A stretch of 45,321 bases of DNA from Ectopseudomonas alcaliphila (lineage in GTDB: Bacteria; Pseudomonadota; Gammaproteobacteria; Pseudomonadales; Pseudomonadaceae), in NCBI RefSeq assembly GCF_900101755.1, contig NZ_FNAE01000015.1, positions 1 through 45,321 of the forward strand, in the 5' to 3' direction. The notes beneath the pieces are model-generated. The model had not been told where the DNA came from. It made no database searches and was given only the letters and a program-made list of their open reading frames with translations. A program made the position numbers and the translations under genes. Below, in pieces: positions 33,869-42,556 of the stretch. The number at the start of each line of letters is the position of its first letter. The stretch's first letter is position 1.

Positions 33869-34324
33869 ATGACCATCCCAAGCCTGCACAAGGTTCCCAG
33901 CGAACAGGCGCCGATGGCGCTGCTGCTGGAAGCCGACCCCAGCGCCGCCATCATTGCCCGCTATCTGCAGGATGGCCATTGCGTGGTCGCACGCCTGGAC
34001 GAGGCAATCGTCGGCGTCTACGTGATCAAGGCCCTGAGCGCCGAGACCTGGGAGTTGATGAATATCGCCGTGGCGCCCGAGCGGCAGGGCCAGGGCATCG
34101 GCGCCCTGCTGCTACGTCACGCCATCGACCAGGCCCGGCAGCTCGGGGCGCAGCGCCTGGAGCTGGGCACCGGCAGCTTCGGCCACCAGTTGACCTTCTA
34201 CCAGCGCGCCGGCTTTCGCGTGGTGGCGGTGGAGCCGGATTACTTCCTGCAGCACTACCCCGAACCGCTGTTCGAGAATGGCCTGCAGCATCGGGATCGT
34301 TTGCGCCTGGCGCTGGAGCTTTAG
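33869..34324 (+). CDS. GNAT family N-acetyltransferase
   Basis: A 151-residue acetyltransferase. The acetyl-CoA loop is seen in IAVAPERQGQGIGALLLRHAIDQA (Q/R-x-x-G-x-G pattern), with a preceding strand ETWELMNIAV and a following LGAQRLELGTGSFGHQLTFYQRAGFRVVAVEPDYF. It probably transfers acetyl to an amine on a small molecule or protein; the substrate is unknown. AAGGAAGG precedes ATG 33869. It is divergent from the lsfA-ssu operon and might share its control region. Its stop overlaps the convergent kdpE stop by three bases. Confidence 0.9.
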   Translation: MTIPSLHKVPSEQAPMALLLEADPSAAIIARYLQDGHCVVARLDEAIVGVYVIKALSAETWELMNIAVAPERQGQGIGALLLRHAIDQARQLGAQRLELGTGSFGHQLTFYQRAGFRVVAVEPDYFLQHYPEPLFENGLQHRDRLRLALEL

Positions 34325-35013
34325 GCAGGCTCGCGCAGACGATAGCCCACCCCCGCTTCGGTGATCAGGTAGCGCGGCGCGGCCGGGTCGTCGCCGAGCT
34401 TCTGCCGCAGGTGGCCGACCACCACGCGCAGGTAGTGGCTGTCGCCGATGTGGCTGGGGCCCCAGATTTCGCGCAGCAGCTGCTGCTGGGTCACCACCCT
34501 GCCGAGATGTTGGCCGAGCAGCGCCAGCACGGCGTACTCCTTGGGCGTCAGGGCGACCTCACTGCCGTCGACAGTGACGCGGCGGTAGGCCAGGTCGATG
34601 TTCAGCGCGCCACAGGCGATGCTCGCCGGCAGCGCTTCGCGGCCCTGCCCCTGGCGCAGCAGCACGCGCACCCGGGCGAGAAATTCCTGAATGCCGAACG
34701 GCTTGGTCACGTAATCGTTGGCACCGCCATCCAGCGCCAGCACCTTCTCGCCCTCGCTGGCGCGCACCGAGAGCACCAGCACCGGCACCTGGCTCCATTC
34801 GCGCAGGCCGCGCAGCACCTGCTGGCCATCGAGGTCGGGCAGGCCGAGGTCGAGCACCACCACATCCGGGTTGTGCAGCGCCGCCTGGGCCAGGCCTTCT
34901 TCGCCATTCGCCGCCTCCAGCACCCGGTAGTCCTGGGCGCTGAGGGCGATGCGCAGGAACTTGCGAATCTGCGCTTCGTCGTCGATCAGCAGAATGCTTG
35001 GCCCCTGACTCAT
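34321..35013 (-). CDS. kdpE: KdpE response regulator
   Basis: A 230-residue OmpR/PhoB-type regulator that activates the kdp operon when K+ is low. The receiver (1-115) has D11-D12-E13, phospho-acceptor Asp in VVVLDLGLPDLDG and Lys in YVTKPF. The winged-helix DNA-binding domain (about 130-225) has LTPKEYAVLALLGQHLGRVVTQQQLLREIWG and LRVVVGHLRQKL. The start ATG 35013 shares one base with the kdpD stop (TGATG), so translation is coupled. It is the last gene of kdpFABCDE and overlaps the convergent acetyltransferase gene. Confidence 0.95.
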   Translation of the reverse strand: MSQGPSILLIDDEAQIRKFLRIALSAQDYRVLEAANGEEGLAQAALHNPDVVVLDLGLPDLDGQQVLRGLREWSQVPVLVLSVRASEGEKVLALDGGANDYVTKPFGIQEFLARVRVLLRQGQGREALPASIACGALNIDLAYRRVTVDGSEVALTPKEYAVLALLGQHLGRVVTQQQLLREIWGPSHIGDSHYLRVVVGHLRQKLGDDPAAPRYLITEAGVGYRLREPA

Positions 35014-37664
35014 CAGTCCTCCTCGGCGGCTTGCGGTTGCGCGGTCAATGGCAGGTGCAGGGTCAGGCTGGCGCCACGGCCGTCGAGGCCCTCGCCAACC
35101 GTGACGCGACCGCCGTGGGCACCGACCATGCCCTGGCAGATCGCCAGGCCCAGGCCGGTGCCCTGGCCGCCGCGATCCCCTCGCGCTGCGGTATAGAACA
35201 TGTCGAAGATCTTCGCCCGTTCCGCCTCGGGAATGCCAGGGCCCTGATCGGCGACGACGAAGCGCAGCTCCTGCGCGTCGTACTCCAGCGCCACACGCAG
35301 ACGGCCAGCGGGCGGAGAGAAGCGCGCGGCGTTCTCCAGTACGTTGACCAGCGCCTGCTCGATCAGCGCCGCATGCACGTGCAGCAGCGGCGGCTCCGGC
35401 GGCAGCACGCATTCGACCTGCAGCGGCGCGAGCACCGCGCGCAGGCGTTGCAGGGCGCTGGCGACGATGTCGCTGGGCGCCACCCAGTCGCGCGCCAGTT
35501 TGAGCCCGCCATGGCCGAGGCGGGTCATGTCGAGCAGGTTCTGGATATAGCGATCAAGGCGTTCGGCCTCGTCGCGGGTGCCTTCGAGCAGTTCACGACG
35601 ATCAGCCATGGGGATCGACTCACCCAGCGCCAGCAGGCTGTCGATGGAGCCGCGCATGGCGGTCAGCGGCGTGCGCAGGTCGTGCGAGACCGAGGCCAGC
35701 AACGCGCTACGCAGCTCCTCGGTCTGCCCGTGCAGGCGCGCCGCCTCCAGCTCCTCGGCCAGTTGCGCACGGGCCAGAGCCTGCGCCAGCGGCTGGCCAA
35801 GGGCAGCGACCAGGCGCCGCCGCTCGTCCGCCAGCGGCGTGCCGTCGGCGCTCTGCAGGCCGATCAGCAGCAGCGGCCCCTCCTCCGCGCACAGCGGCCA
35901 CCACCACCAATGGCTGGCGGGCAGGGTATCGGTGCCGAGGCCCGCCGGCTGCTCGTGCTGCCAGGCCCAGTCGGCGGCCGCGCGCTCGGCGTCGGGCAGC
36001 TCGGCGTGCAGGCCCCCTTCATGGCGCCATTGCCCATCAGCGCTGCGTGACAGCAGGGTCAATTGCATGCCCGCCCAGCCACCCAGTTGCTGCTCGGCCA
36101 CGGCCAGCACGGCCTGACGGTCGGCGGCGATGGTGAGCTTGCGCGACAACTCGAGCAGCGCCGTGGTCTCGCCCTGCGCCTGACGCAGCACCTGTACCTG
36201 GCGCCGCTGGCGGCTGGCCAGGTTGCCGGTCAGGCCGGCCATGAGCAGGAAGAACAGCAGGGTCAGCACGTCCTCCTGACGCTGGATTTGCATGGTCAGG
36301 GTCGGCGGAATGAACAGGAAGTTGTAGGCCAGGAACGACAGCCCCGAGCACGCCAGCGCCGGCCCCAGGCTGCTGCGCACCGCCACCAGCAGCACGGCAG
36401 CGAGGAACACCAGGGAGATGTTCGGCAACTCCAGCACCCGCGCCAGGCCGAGGGAGATCAGCGTGGCGCAGGCAGTTGCCAGTGTGGCCAGCAGGTAGTC
36501 ACGCCAGCGCGGCGCGATACGCGCGCGCCGACCAGCCTGTGGCTGATCACCCGCCGCATCCAGCACGCTCACCTCCAGCCCGGCCCCGGCGGCCAGCAGA
36601 CGCTCGCCGAGGCCGCGACCGAACCAGCGTCGGCGCAGACGCCGCGTGCTGCTGCCGACCAGAATGAGGCTGGCGCGGCGTTCGCGGGCGTGGTCGAGCA
36701 GCGTGCGCGCCACCGAGTCGCCATGCAGCGTCACCACCTCGCCGCCAAGGCGCTCGGCCAGGCGCAGCGCGGCTTGCAGACGGCCGCGCTGTTCCTCGTC
36801 CATGGCCCGGCGGCCGTCCACATGCACCACCGACCAGGGCAGATGACGACGCTCGGCCACCCGGCAGGCGTGGCGCACCAGGCGCTCGGCCTCGCCGTCG
36901 CCGTCCACCCCCACCAGCAGGCGCCCGAGCACGCTGGGCGCGGCCTGGCCGAGCTGGCGATAGCGCTGGTCGAGATCGGCATCGACCCGCGCGGCGGCAG
37001 TCTGCATGGCCAGCTCGCGCAGCGCGGTGAGGTTGGTCGGCGAGAAAAAGGCGTCGATGGCCGCACGCGCCTGCTCGGGCATGTACACCTTGCCGTCGCG
37101 CAGGCGTTCGAGCAGCTCGCGCGGCGGCAGGTCGACCAGCTGGATCTCGTCGGCTTCCTGCAGCACCCAGTCCGGCACCGTCTCGCGCACCTGCACGCCG
37201 GTGATGTCGCGCACGCGGTCGTTGAGGCTTTCCAGGTGCTGGACGTTGACCGTGGTGTAGACGTCGATGCCGGCAGCGAGCAGCTCCTGCACGTCCTGCC
37301 AGCGCTTGGCGTGGCGGCTGCCGGGGGCGTTGCTGTGCGCCAGCTCGTCGACCAGCGCCAGTTTGGGCGGGTCGGCGAGCAGACCGTCGAGGTCCATCTC
37401 GCTGAGTTCCAGACCGCGATACGGCAGGCGCAACGCTGGCTGCTGTGGCAGACCCAGCAGCAGCGCCTCGGTCTCGCTGCGGCCGTGGCTTTCCACCACC
37501 CCGGCGCGCAGCAACATGCCCTGGCGCAGTTGTGCGTGAGCAGCCTGGAGCATGGCGTAGGTCTTGCCCACGCCAGGCGCCGCGCCGAGAAACACCTTGA
37601 GCCGGCCACGTCCCTCGCGGGGCAGGTCGGCGAGCAGCGCTTCGGCGCGCAGGCTGTCGTTCAT
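35013..37664 (-). CDS. kdpD: KdpD sensor histidine kinase
   Basis: An 883-residue membrane sensor for K+ limitation. The N-terminal KdpD domain (1-230) has the Walker-like loop GAAPGVGKT (27-35) and the ELAHSNAPGSRHAKRWQDV stretch. A universal-stress-protein-like domain spans about 245-365. Four membrane helices occupy about 395-490 (YLLATLATACATLISLGLA..., LLFFLLMAGLTGNLA). A GAF-like region is followed by HisKA with His661 in SVSHDLRTPLTAMRGS, then the ATPase domain (NVLENAARFSPP, DQGPGIP, GTGLGLAICQG). It is encoded after kdpC, as usual, and overlaps kdpE by one base. Confidence 0.95.
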   Translation of the reverse strand: MNDSLRAEALLADLPREGRGRLKVFLGAAPGVGKTYAMLQAAHAQLRQGMLLRAGVVESHGRSETEALLLGLPQQPALRLPYRGLELSEMDLDGLLADPPKLALVDELAHSNAPGSRHAKRWQDVQELLAAGIDVYTTVNVQHLESLNDRVRDITGVQVRETVPDWVLQEADEIQLVDLPPRELLERLRDGKVYMPEQARAAIDAFFSPTNLTALRELAMQTAAARVDADLDQRYRQLGQAAPSVLGRLLVGVDGDGEAERLVRHACRVAERRHLPWSVVHVDGRRAMDEEQRGRLQAALRLAERLGGEVVTLHGDSVARTLLDHARERRASLILVGSSTRRLRRRWFGRGLGERLLAAGAGLEVSVLDAAGDQPQAGRRARIAPRWRDYLLATLATACATLISLGLARVLELPNISLVFLAAVLLVAVRSSLGPALACSGLSFLAYNFLFIPPTLTMQIQRQEDVLTLLFFLLMAGLTGNLASRQRRQVQVLRQAQGETTALLELSRKLTIAADRQAVLAVAEQQLGGWAGMQLTLLSRSADGQWRHEGGLHAELPDAERAAADWAWQHEQPAGLGTDTLPASHWWWWPLCAEEGPLLLIGLQSADGTPLADERRRLVAALGQPLAQALARAQLAEELEAARLHGQTEELRSALLASVSHDLRTPLTAMRGSIDSLLALGESIPMADRRELLEGTRDEAERLDRYIQNLLDMTRLGHGGLKLARDWVAPSDIVASALQRLRAVLAPLQVECVLPPEPPLLHVHAALIEQALVNVLENAARFSPPAGRLRVALEYDAQELRFVVADQGPGIPEAERAKIFDMFYTAARGDRGGQGTGLGLAICQGMVGAHGGRVTVGEGLDGRGASLTLHLPLTAQPQAAEED

Positions 37665-37674
37665 GGCAATCCCG

Positions 37675-38232
37675 TCATTGAGTCGTGAAGCGCGGATTGT
37701 CGACCAGCGCCAGGTTCAGGGCCAGCACATTGACCACTGCCGGACCGAACAGCGGGCGCTCGGTGTGCGCCTCGACCAGGCGCAGCAACTGCACTTCCGG
37801 CAGGCCACGGGCCTGGGCGATGCGCGACACCTGCCAGGCGGCCGCCTCGGGCGACAAGTGCGGGTCGAGGCCGCTGCCCGAGGTGGTCGCCAGTTGCATC
37901 GGCAGCGGCGCCTGGCCGTTCAGGTTGGCACTGGCCTGCTCGATGCGGGTGTGCAGTTCCGGGTTGCTGGCCGCCAGGTTGCTGGCACCACTGGCCACGG
38001 TGGCGTAGTCACCAGCCGAGGGGCGCGACTGAAACCACTGATCACCATCGAAGGCCTGGGCGATCAGGCGGCTGCCGCGCACCTCGCCGGTGTCGTCGCG
38101 TACCAGGCTGCCGGCGGCCTGATCGGGAAAAGCCAGGTGCGCCACACCGGTGACGGTCAAGGGGTAGGCGACCCCGAGCAGCAGGGTCATGCAGGCCAGC
38201 GTGGTGATGGCGGGGCGAATATGTTCGAACAT
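37675..38232 (-). CDS. kdpC: KdpC, K+-transporting ATPase subunit C
   Basis: A 185-residue subunit that stabilises the Kdp complex and assists ATP/K+ binding. One N-terminal membrane helix (about 7-29, PAITTLACMTLLLGVAYPLTVTG) is followed by a periplasmic or peripheral domain with SRLIAQAFDGDQWFQSRPSAGDY, SGASNLAASNPEL and the C-terminal NVLALNLAL motif. ATG 38232 is set by GGAG eight bases upstream. The gap to kdpB (121 bases) is unusually large for this operon because of a REP pair. Confidence 0.95.
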   Translation of the reverse strand: MFEHIRPAITTLACMTLLLGVAYPLTVTGVAHLAFPDQAAGSLVRDDTGEVRGSRLIAQAFDGDQWFQSRPSAGDYATVASGASNLAASNPELHTRIEQASANLNGQAPLPMQLATTSGSGLDPHLSPEAAAWQVSRIAQARGLPEVQLLRLVEAHTERPLFGPAVVNVLALNLALVDNPRFTTQ

Positions 38233-38262
38233 GATCAATCTCCGGTATCGATTCGTTGCTTG

Positions 38263-38334
38263 TGTAGGAGCGAATTCATTCGCGATTGTCTTGGCATCGT
38301 GCCCGACCATTTCGCGGATGAATCCGCTCCTACA
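38263..38334. repeat. REP pair in the kdpB-kdpC gap
   Basis: TGTAGGAGCGAATTCATTCG (from 38263) and its near-inverse, ending GAATCCGCTCCTACA (38320-38334), form an inverted pair of Pseudomonas REP sequences 72 bases long. Each arm can fold alone, or the pair can form one long stem. It may shape kdpB versus kdpC mRNA levels. Confidence 0.8.
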
Positions 38335-38353
38335 GCACCTTCAGACAACACTG

Positions 38354-40411
38354 TTAAACCCAGCCCAACCCCACCAGCAGCAGGTCGAGCAGCTTGATCC
38401 CGACGAAAGGCGCGAGCAGCCCGCCGAGGCCGTAGATCAGCAGGTTGCGCCGCAGCAACTGGCCGGCGTCCAGTGCGGGAATACGCACGCCGCGCAGCGC
38501 CAGCGGGATCAGCGCAACGATGATCAGGGCGTTGAACACGATGGCCGAGAGGATCGCGCTCTGCGGGCTGTGCAACTGCATCAGGTTGAGCGCACCGAGT
38601 TGCGGGTGGATGCCGGCGAACAACGCCGGGAGGATGGCGAAGTACTTGGCCACGTCGTTGGCCACCGAGAAGGTGGTCAGCGCGCCGCGCGTCACCAGCA
38701 GTTCCTTGCCCACCTGCACCACGTCGATCAGCTTGGTCGGGTCGCTGTCCAGGTCGACCAGGTTGGCGGCCTCGCGGGCGGCCTGGGTGCCGTCGTTCAT
38801 GGCCAGGCCGACGTCGGCCTGGGCCAGTGCCGGGGCATCGTTGGCGCCATCGCCGCACATCGCCACCAGCTTGCCTTCGGCCTGCTCGGCGCGGATGCGC
38901 GCCAGCTTCTTCTCCGGCGTGGCCTCGGCGATCACGTCGTCAACCCCCGCCTCGGCGGCGATGGCAGCGGCGGTCAGCGGATTGTCGCCGGTCACCATGA
39001 CGGTGCGGATGCCCATGGCCCGCAGCTCGGCGAAGCGCTCGCGAATGCCCGGCTTGACCACGTCCTTGAGGTGGATGGCGCCGAGCAGACGCCCGGCCCC
39101 GGCCACCAGCAGCGGCGTGCCGCCACTCTGGGCAATCTTCTCCACCTCGCGCGCCAGCGGCGCCGGCAACTCGTCACGGCCGAGGCCGAGGTAGGCCAGC
39201 ACGGCGTCCACCGCGCCCTTGCGATAGGCCACGCCGTTTACGTCGGCACCGGACAAGCGCGTCTCGGCGCTGAAGGCGATCAGCGTCATACCGTCCCGGC
39301 TGGGCACGTCCATCGGGTGCAGCGACGCCAGGTATTCGACGATGGACTTGCCCTCGGGCGTGTCGTCGCCCTGCGAGGCCAGTAGCGCCGCCTCGGCCAG
39401 CTCCGGCGTGGCGACGCCCGGCGCCTTGACCATGGCGCTGCAACGGCGGTTGCCGAAGGTGATGGTGCCGGTCTTGTCCAGCAGCAGGGTGTGCACGTCG
39501 CCGGCGGCCTCCACGGCGCGGCCGGACTTGGCGATGACGTTGAGGCGCACCAGGCGGTCCATGCCGGCGATGCCGATGGCCGAGAGCAGACCACCGATGG
39601 TGGTCGGGATCAGCGTCACCAGCAGCGCCGCCAGGTAGATCAGCGGCAGGTCGCCGCCTGCAAAACGGGCGAACGGCTGCAGCGTGGCCACCACCAGCAG
39701 GAAGATCAGGGTCAGGCCGATCAGCAGGATATCCAGCGCTACCTCGTTGGGCGTCTTCTGCCGGCGCGCGCCTTCGACCAGGGCGATCATACGATCAAGG
39801 GTGGACTCGCCGGGGTTGGCGCTGATGCGCACCAGCAGCCAGTCCGACACCAGCCGGGTGTTGCCGGTGACGGCCGAGCGGTCACCGCCGGACTCGCGAA
39901 TAACCGGCGCAGATTCACCGGTAATCGCCGCCTCGTTGACCGCCGCGACACCTTCGATCACCTCGCCGTCACCGGGGATCAGCTCACCGGCCTCGACCCG
40001 CACCACGTCGCCCTTGCGCAGGCTGCTGGCCGGCACGGACTGGAACTGCGCACCGACCTGCTTGCGCGCCATCAGGCCCTGACTGCCGGACTTGAGGCTG
40101 TCGGCGCGGGCCTTGCCACGGCCCTCGGCCAGGGCCTCGGCGAAGTTGGCGAAGAGCACGGTGAACCACAGCCACAGGGCGATCTGCACGCCCAGGGCGG
40201 TGCTCACCGCAGGGTTGGGGACAAAGCACAGCACGCTGGTGACCAGCGCCGTCAGCTCGACCACCAGCATCACCGGCGAGCGCACCAGCTGGCGCGGGTC
40301 GAGCTTGACGAAGGCCTGCTTGAGGGCCGGGCGCCACAACGAGCTCAGACCGGTTTGCGCGGGGCCATTGGATGATTTGGCGCTGCGTTGCGCCGTTACG
40401 GGGGCATTCAT
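38354..40411 (-). CDS. kdpB: KdpB, K+-transporting P-type ATPase catalytic subunit
   Basis: A 685-residue P-type ATPase. The phosphorylation motif DKTGTIT has its Asp at residue 312. The A-domain TGE loop lies in NEAAITGESAPVIRESGGDRS. P-domain motifs MVTGDNPLTAAAIAAEAGVDD and MCGDGANDAPALAQADVGLAMNDG are intact. Membrane segments lie near 35-80, 220-280 and 580-680. It hydrolyses ATP to drive K+ through KdpA. ATG 40411 is preferred to the GTG one codon earlier because AAGGAG lies eight bases before it. The length matches the family. Confidence 0.97.
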   Translation of the reverse strand: MNAPVTAQRSAKSSNGPAQTGLSSLWRPALKQAFVKLDPRQLVRSPVMLVVELTALVTSVLCFVPNPAVSTALGVQIALWLWFTVLFANFAEALAEGRGKARADSLKSGSQGLMARKQVGAQFQSVPASSLRKGDVVRVEAGELIPGDGEVIEGVAAVNEAAITGESAPVIRESGGDRSAVTGNTRLVSDWLLVRISANPGESTLDRMIALVEGARRQKTPNEVALDILLIGLTLIFLLVVATLQPFARFAGGDLPLIYLAALLVTLIPTTIGGLLSAIGIAGMDRLVRLNVIAKSGRAVEAAGDVHTLLLDKTGTITFGNRRCSAMVKAPGVATPELAEAALLASQGDDTPEGKSIVEYLASLHPMDVPSRDGMTLIAFSAETRLSGADVNGVAYRKGAVDAVLAYLGLGRDELPAPLAREVEKIAQSGGTPLLVAGAGRLLGAIHLKDVVKPGIRERFAELRAMGIRTVMVTGDNPLTAAAIAAEAGVDDVIAEATPEKKLARIRAEQAEGKLVAMCGDGANDAPALAQADVGLAMNDGTQAAREAANLVDLDSDPTKLIDVVQVGKELLVTRGALTTFSVANDVAKYFAILPALFAGIHPQLGALNLMQLHSPQSAILSAIVFNALIIVALIPLALRGVRIPALDAGQLLRRNLLIYGLGGLLAPFVGIKLLDLLLVGLGWV

Positions 40412-40424
40412 CACGGTTTCTCCT

Positions 40425-42113
40425 TCAGAACGCCAGGTATTCGGCCAGCGGGCCCAGGGCCAGCGCCGGCATGAAGGTCAGGCCACCCACCAGGAGGATG
40501 GTCAACGTCAGCAGCACCACGAACAGCGGCCCATGGGTGGGGAAGCTGTTCTGCCCCAACGGCGCACTGCGTTTGGCCGCCAGGCTGCCGGCAATCGCCA
40601 GCACCGGCAGAATGAAGCCGAAGCGCCCAAGCAGCATGGCCAGGCCGATCATCAGATCGTGGTAGGTCGTGTCGGCGCCAAAGCCGGCGAAGGCCGAACC
40701 GTTGTTACCTGTGCCGGAGCCGTAGGCATACAGCACCTGGGTGAAACCATGCGGGCCGGGGTTGCCGATGGACGCCGCCGGCCCGGGGAAACTCACCGCC
40801 AGTGCGCCGAGCACCAGCACACCGACCGGCATCACCAGCAGCGTGGCGACCAGCAGGCGTACCTCGCGCGCCTCCAGCTTCTTGCCCAGGTAGGCCGGCG
40901 TGCGACCGATCATCAACCCGGCGAGGAATACTGCGACCAGCACGAACAACAACATGCCGTAGAGGCCCGCGCCGACGCCGCCGAAGACGATCTCACCGAG
41001 CAGCATGTTGACCAGCGGCACCAGCCCGCCGATAGCACTGAAGCTGTCGTGCATGGCGTTCACCGAACCGTTGGACGCCGCCGTGGTGGTGGTCGCCCAG
41101 AGCGCCGAGGCGAAGCTGCCGAAGCGCGCCTCCTTACCCTCAAGCGAGCCGACCTGCTCGATGGGCAGCCCCGCCAGCGCCGGGTTCGGCTGCAGCTCCG
41201 CCCAGGCACAGATACCCAGGCCGATGACGAACAGCAGCAGCATGCTAGCCAGGATCGCCCGGCTCTGGCGCAAATCACGCACGTAGTGGCCGAAGGTGAA
41301 CACCAGCGCCGCCGGGATCAGCAGGATCGATGCCAGCTCCAGCAGGTTGCTCAGCGCCGTGGGGTTCTCGAACGGATGCGCCGAGTTGACGCCGAAGAAG
41401 CCGCCGCCGTTGGTACCCAGTTGCTTGATGGCGATCTGGCTGGCCGCCGGTCCCATCGGCAGGCTCTGCTCGCTGCCCTGCAGCGTGGTGGCCGAGATGT
41501 AGTCGCTGAAGTTCTGCGGCACGCCCTGCCACACCAGCAGCACGGCAAGCACCAGGCAAAGCGGCAACAGGCCGTAGAGCACGGCGCGGGTGATATCCAC
41601 CCAGAAGTTGCCCAGGCGGTCGCTGGACTGCCGCGCCAAACCCCGGCACAGCACCACCAGCACCGCCAGGCCCACCGCCGGGCTGACGAAGTTCTGCACG
41701 CCGAGGCCGAGCATCTGGCTGAAGTAACTGAGCTGCGCCTCGCCGCTGTAGGCCTGCCAGTTGGTGTTGGTGACGAAACTCACCGCCGTGTTGAACGCCA
41801 GCGGCAGGCTCATCCCCGCCACCTGCTGCGGGTTGAGCGGCAAGGCGCCCTGCAGCAGCAGAATGCTCATCAGCGCCAACAGGCAGACCAGGCTGAAGGC
41901 CAGCAGCGCCAGGGCGTAGCCGCGCCAGCTTTGCTCACGTTCCGGGTCGACGCCGGCCACGCGGTAGCACAGGCGCTCCACCGGCAGCAGCACAGGGCTG
42001 AGCCAGGTGCGCTGGCCCTCCATCACACGATAGAAGTAGCGTCCGAGAAAAGGTGCTGGCGCCAGCACCAGCAGGAAGAAGGCTGCCAGCAGCAGCCAGT
42101 CGTTATCATGCAT
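40425..42113 (-). CDS. kdpA: KdpA, K+-translocating channel-like subunit
   Basis: A 562-residue membrane protein of the potassium-transporter superfamily, with four repeated selectivity-filter regions such as FVTNTNWQAYSGEAQLSYFSQM, GTNGGGFFGVNSAHPFENP, TTTTAASNGSVNAMHDSFSAIGG and YGSGTGNNGSAFAGFG. ATG 42113 has GAGGAG six bases before it; a GTG 18 bases further upstream would overlap kdpF and is unlikely. About ten membrane helices are visible. It forms the K+ path of the KdpFABC complex. Confidence 0.97.
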   Translation of the reverse strand: MHDNDWLLLAAFFLLVLAPAPFLGRYFYRVMEGQRTWLSPVLLPVERLCYRVAGVDPEREQSWRGYALALLAFSLVCLLALMSILLLQGALPLNPQQVAGMSLPLAFNTAVSFVTNTNWQAYSGEAQLSYFSQMLGLGVQNFVSPAVGLAVLVVLCRGLARQSSDRLGNFWVDITRAVLYGLLPLCLVLAVLLVWQGVPQNFSDYISATTLQGSEQSLPMGPAASQIAIKQLGTNGGGFFGVNSAHPFENPTALSNLLELASILLIPAALVFTFGHYVRDLRQSRAILASMLLLFVIGLGICAWAELQPNPALAGLPIEQVGSLEGKEARFGSFASALWATTTTAASNGSVNAMHDSFSAIGGLVPLVNMLLGEIVFGGVGAGLYGMLLFVLVAVFLAGLMIGRTPAYLGKKLEAREVRLLVATLLVMPVGVLVLGALAVSFPGPAASIGNPGPHGFTQVLYAYGSGTGNNGSAFAGFGADTTYHDLMIGLAMLLGRFGFILPVLAIAGSLAAKRSAPLGQNSFPTHGPLFVVLLTLTILLVGGLTFMPALALGPLAEYLAF

Positions 42114-42123
42114 GGCCGTCTCC

Positions 42124-42213
42124 TCAACCACGCCCGGCGGTGAGCAGGGCCACCAGCAGGTAGGCGAAGAGGCCGACCACCAGGATCAGCGACACACCAT
42201 CGATTGCGTTCAT
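42124..42213 (-). CDS. kdpF: KdpF, small stabilising peptide of the Kdp complex
   Basis: A 29-residue hydrophobic peptide: M-N-A-I-D-G, then VSLILVVGLFAYLLVALLTA, ending G-R-G and TGA. This single membrane helix followed by one or two positive residues is the classic KdpF form, and it sits 10 bases before kdpA as in other kdpFABC operons. It binds at the KdpA/KdpB interface and stabilises the complex. It is easy to miss because of its length. Confidence 0.92.
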   Translation of the reverse strand: MNAIDGVSLILVVGLFAYLLVALLTAGRG

Positions 42214-42266
42214 GTTCAAAGCTCCACGATGCGGGAAGTCCGCTCGCGAGCATTGTCGAAAGGCTG

Positions 42267-42312
42267 GCCGTAAAGATTCGATTGGCGCCCCGCCGCCGGG
42301 GCGTAAAGAAAG
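42267..42312 (-). promoter_or_regulatory. Probable KdpE-controlled promoter region of kdpFABCDE
   Basis: Reading toward kdpF, the sequence contains CTTTCTTTACGCCCCG (complement of 42297-42312) and, about 34 bases on, a second CTTTACGG (complement of 42269-42276). Between them is a perfect dyad CGCCCCG-N4-CGGGGCG (42286-42303). The TTTAC-GCCCCG string resembles the E. coli KdpE site (TTTACACCCCG) as I recall it. The kdpF start is about 55-100 bases downstream. Confidence 0.45.
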
Positions 42313-42336
42313 CGTATTGATGCAGTGGGGCCGGCC

Positions 42337-42441
42337 TGTGGGAGGCGCTTCAGCGGCGACTTATCCAAGCCTCGCGGCTGTGACTACATGGATGCAGGAG
42401 GTAGAGCGAAGCAGGATGCCCGAGCCGAAAGCCCTCCCACA
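42337..42441. repeat. Degenerate REP-type inverted repeat between kdpF and chrA
   Basis: TGTGGGAGG (42337-42345) and CCTCCCACA (42433-42441) are perfect inverses, and the left unit continues CGCTTCAGCGGCGA like a worn REP. The 343 bases between kdpF and the chrA stop otherwise hold the kdp promoter and a fragment of the GTAGGGTGGGTTAGC dispersed repeat near 42465; no gene was seen. Confidence 0.55.
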
Positions 42442-42556
42442 AAAGCCCTAGCAGCGCGCACCCGTAGGGTGGGTTAGCGGCGCAGAACACAGCTCCAACA
42501 ACCGCGCCCCCACCTCAAGCGCCGCGTAACTCACCAGCCGACCGCAAGCCAAACAC

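Noticed and set aside
36063..37688. 541-codon plus-strand frame opposite kdpD, and a 683-codon one at 40092-42143 opposite kdpA
   Set aside because: Both are antisense shadows rich in Gln, His and Arg with no family likeness; the opposite strand is clearly kdpD and kdpA.
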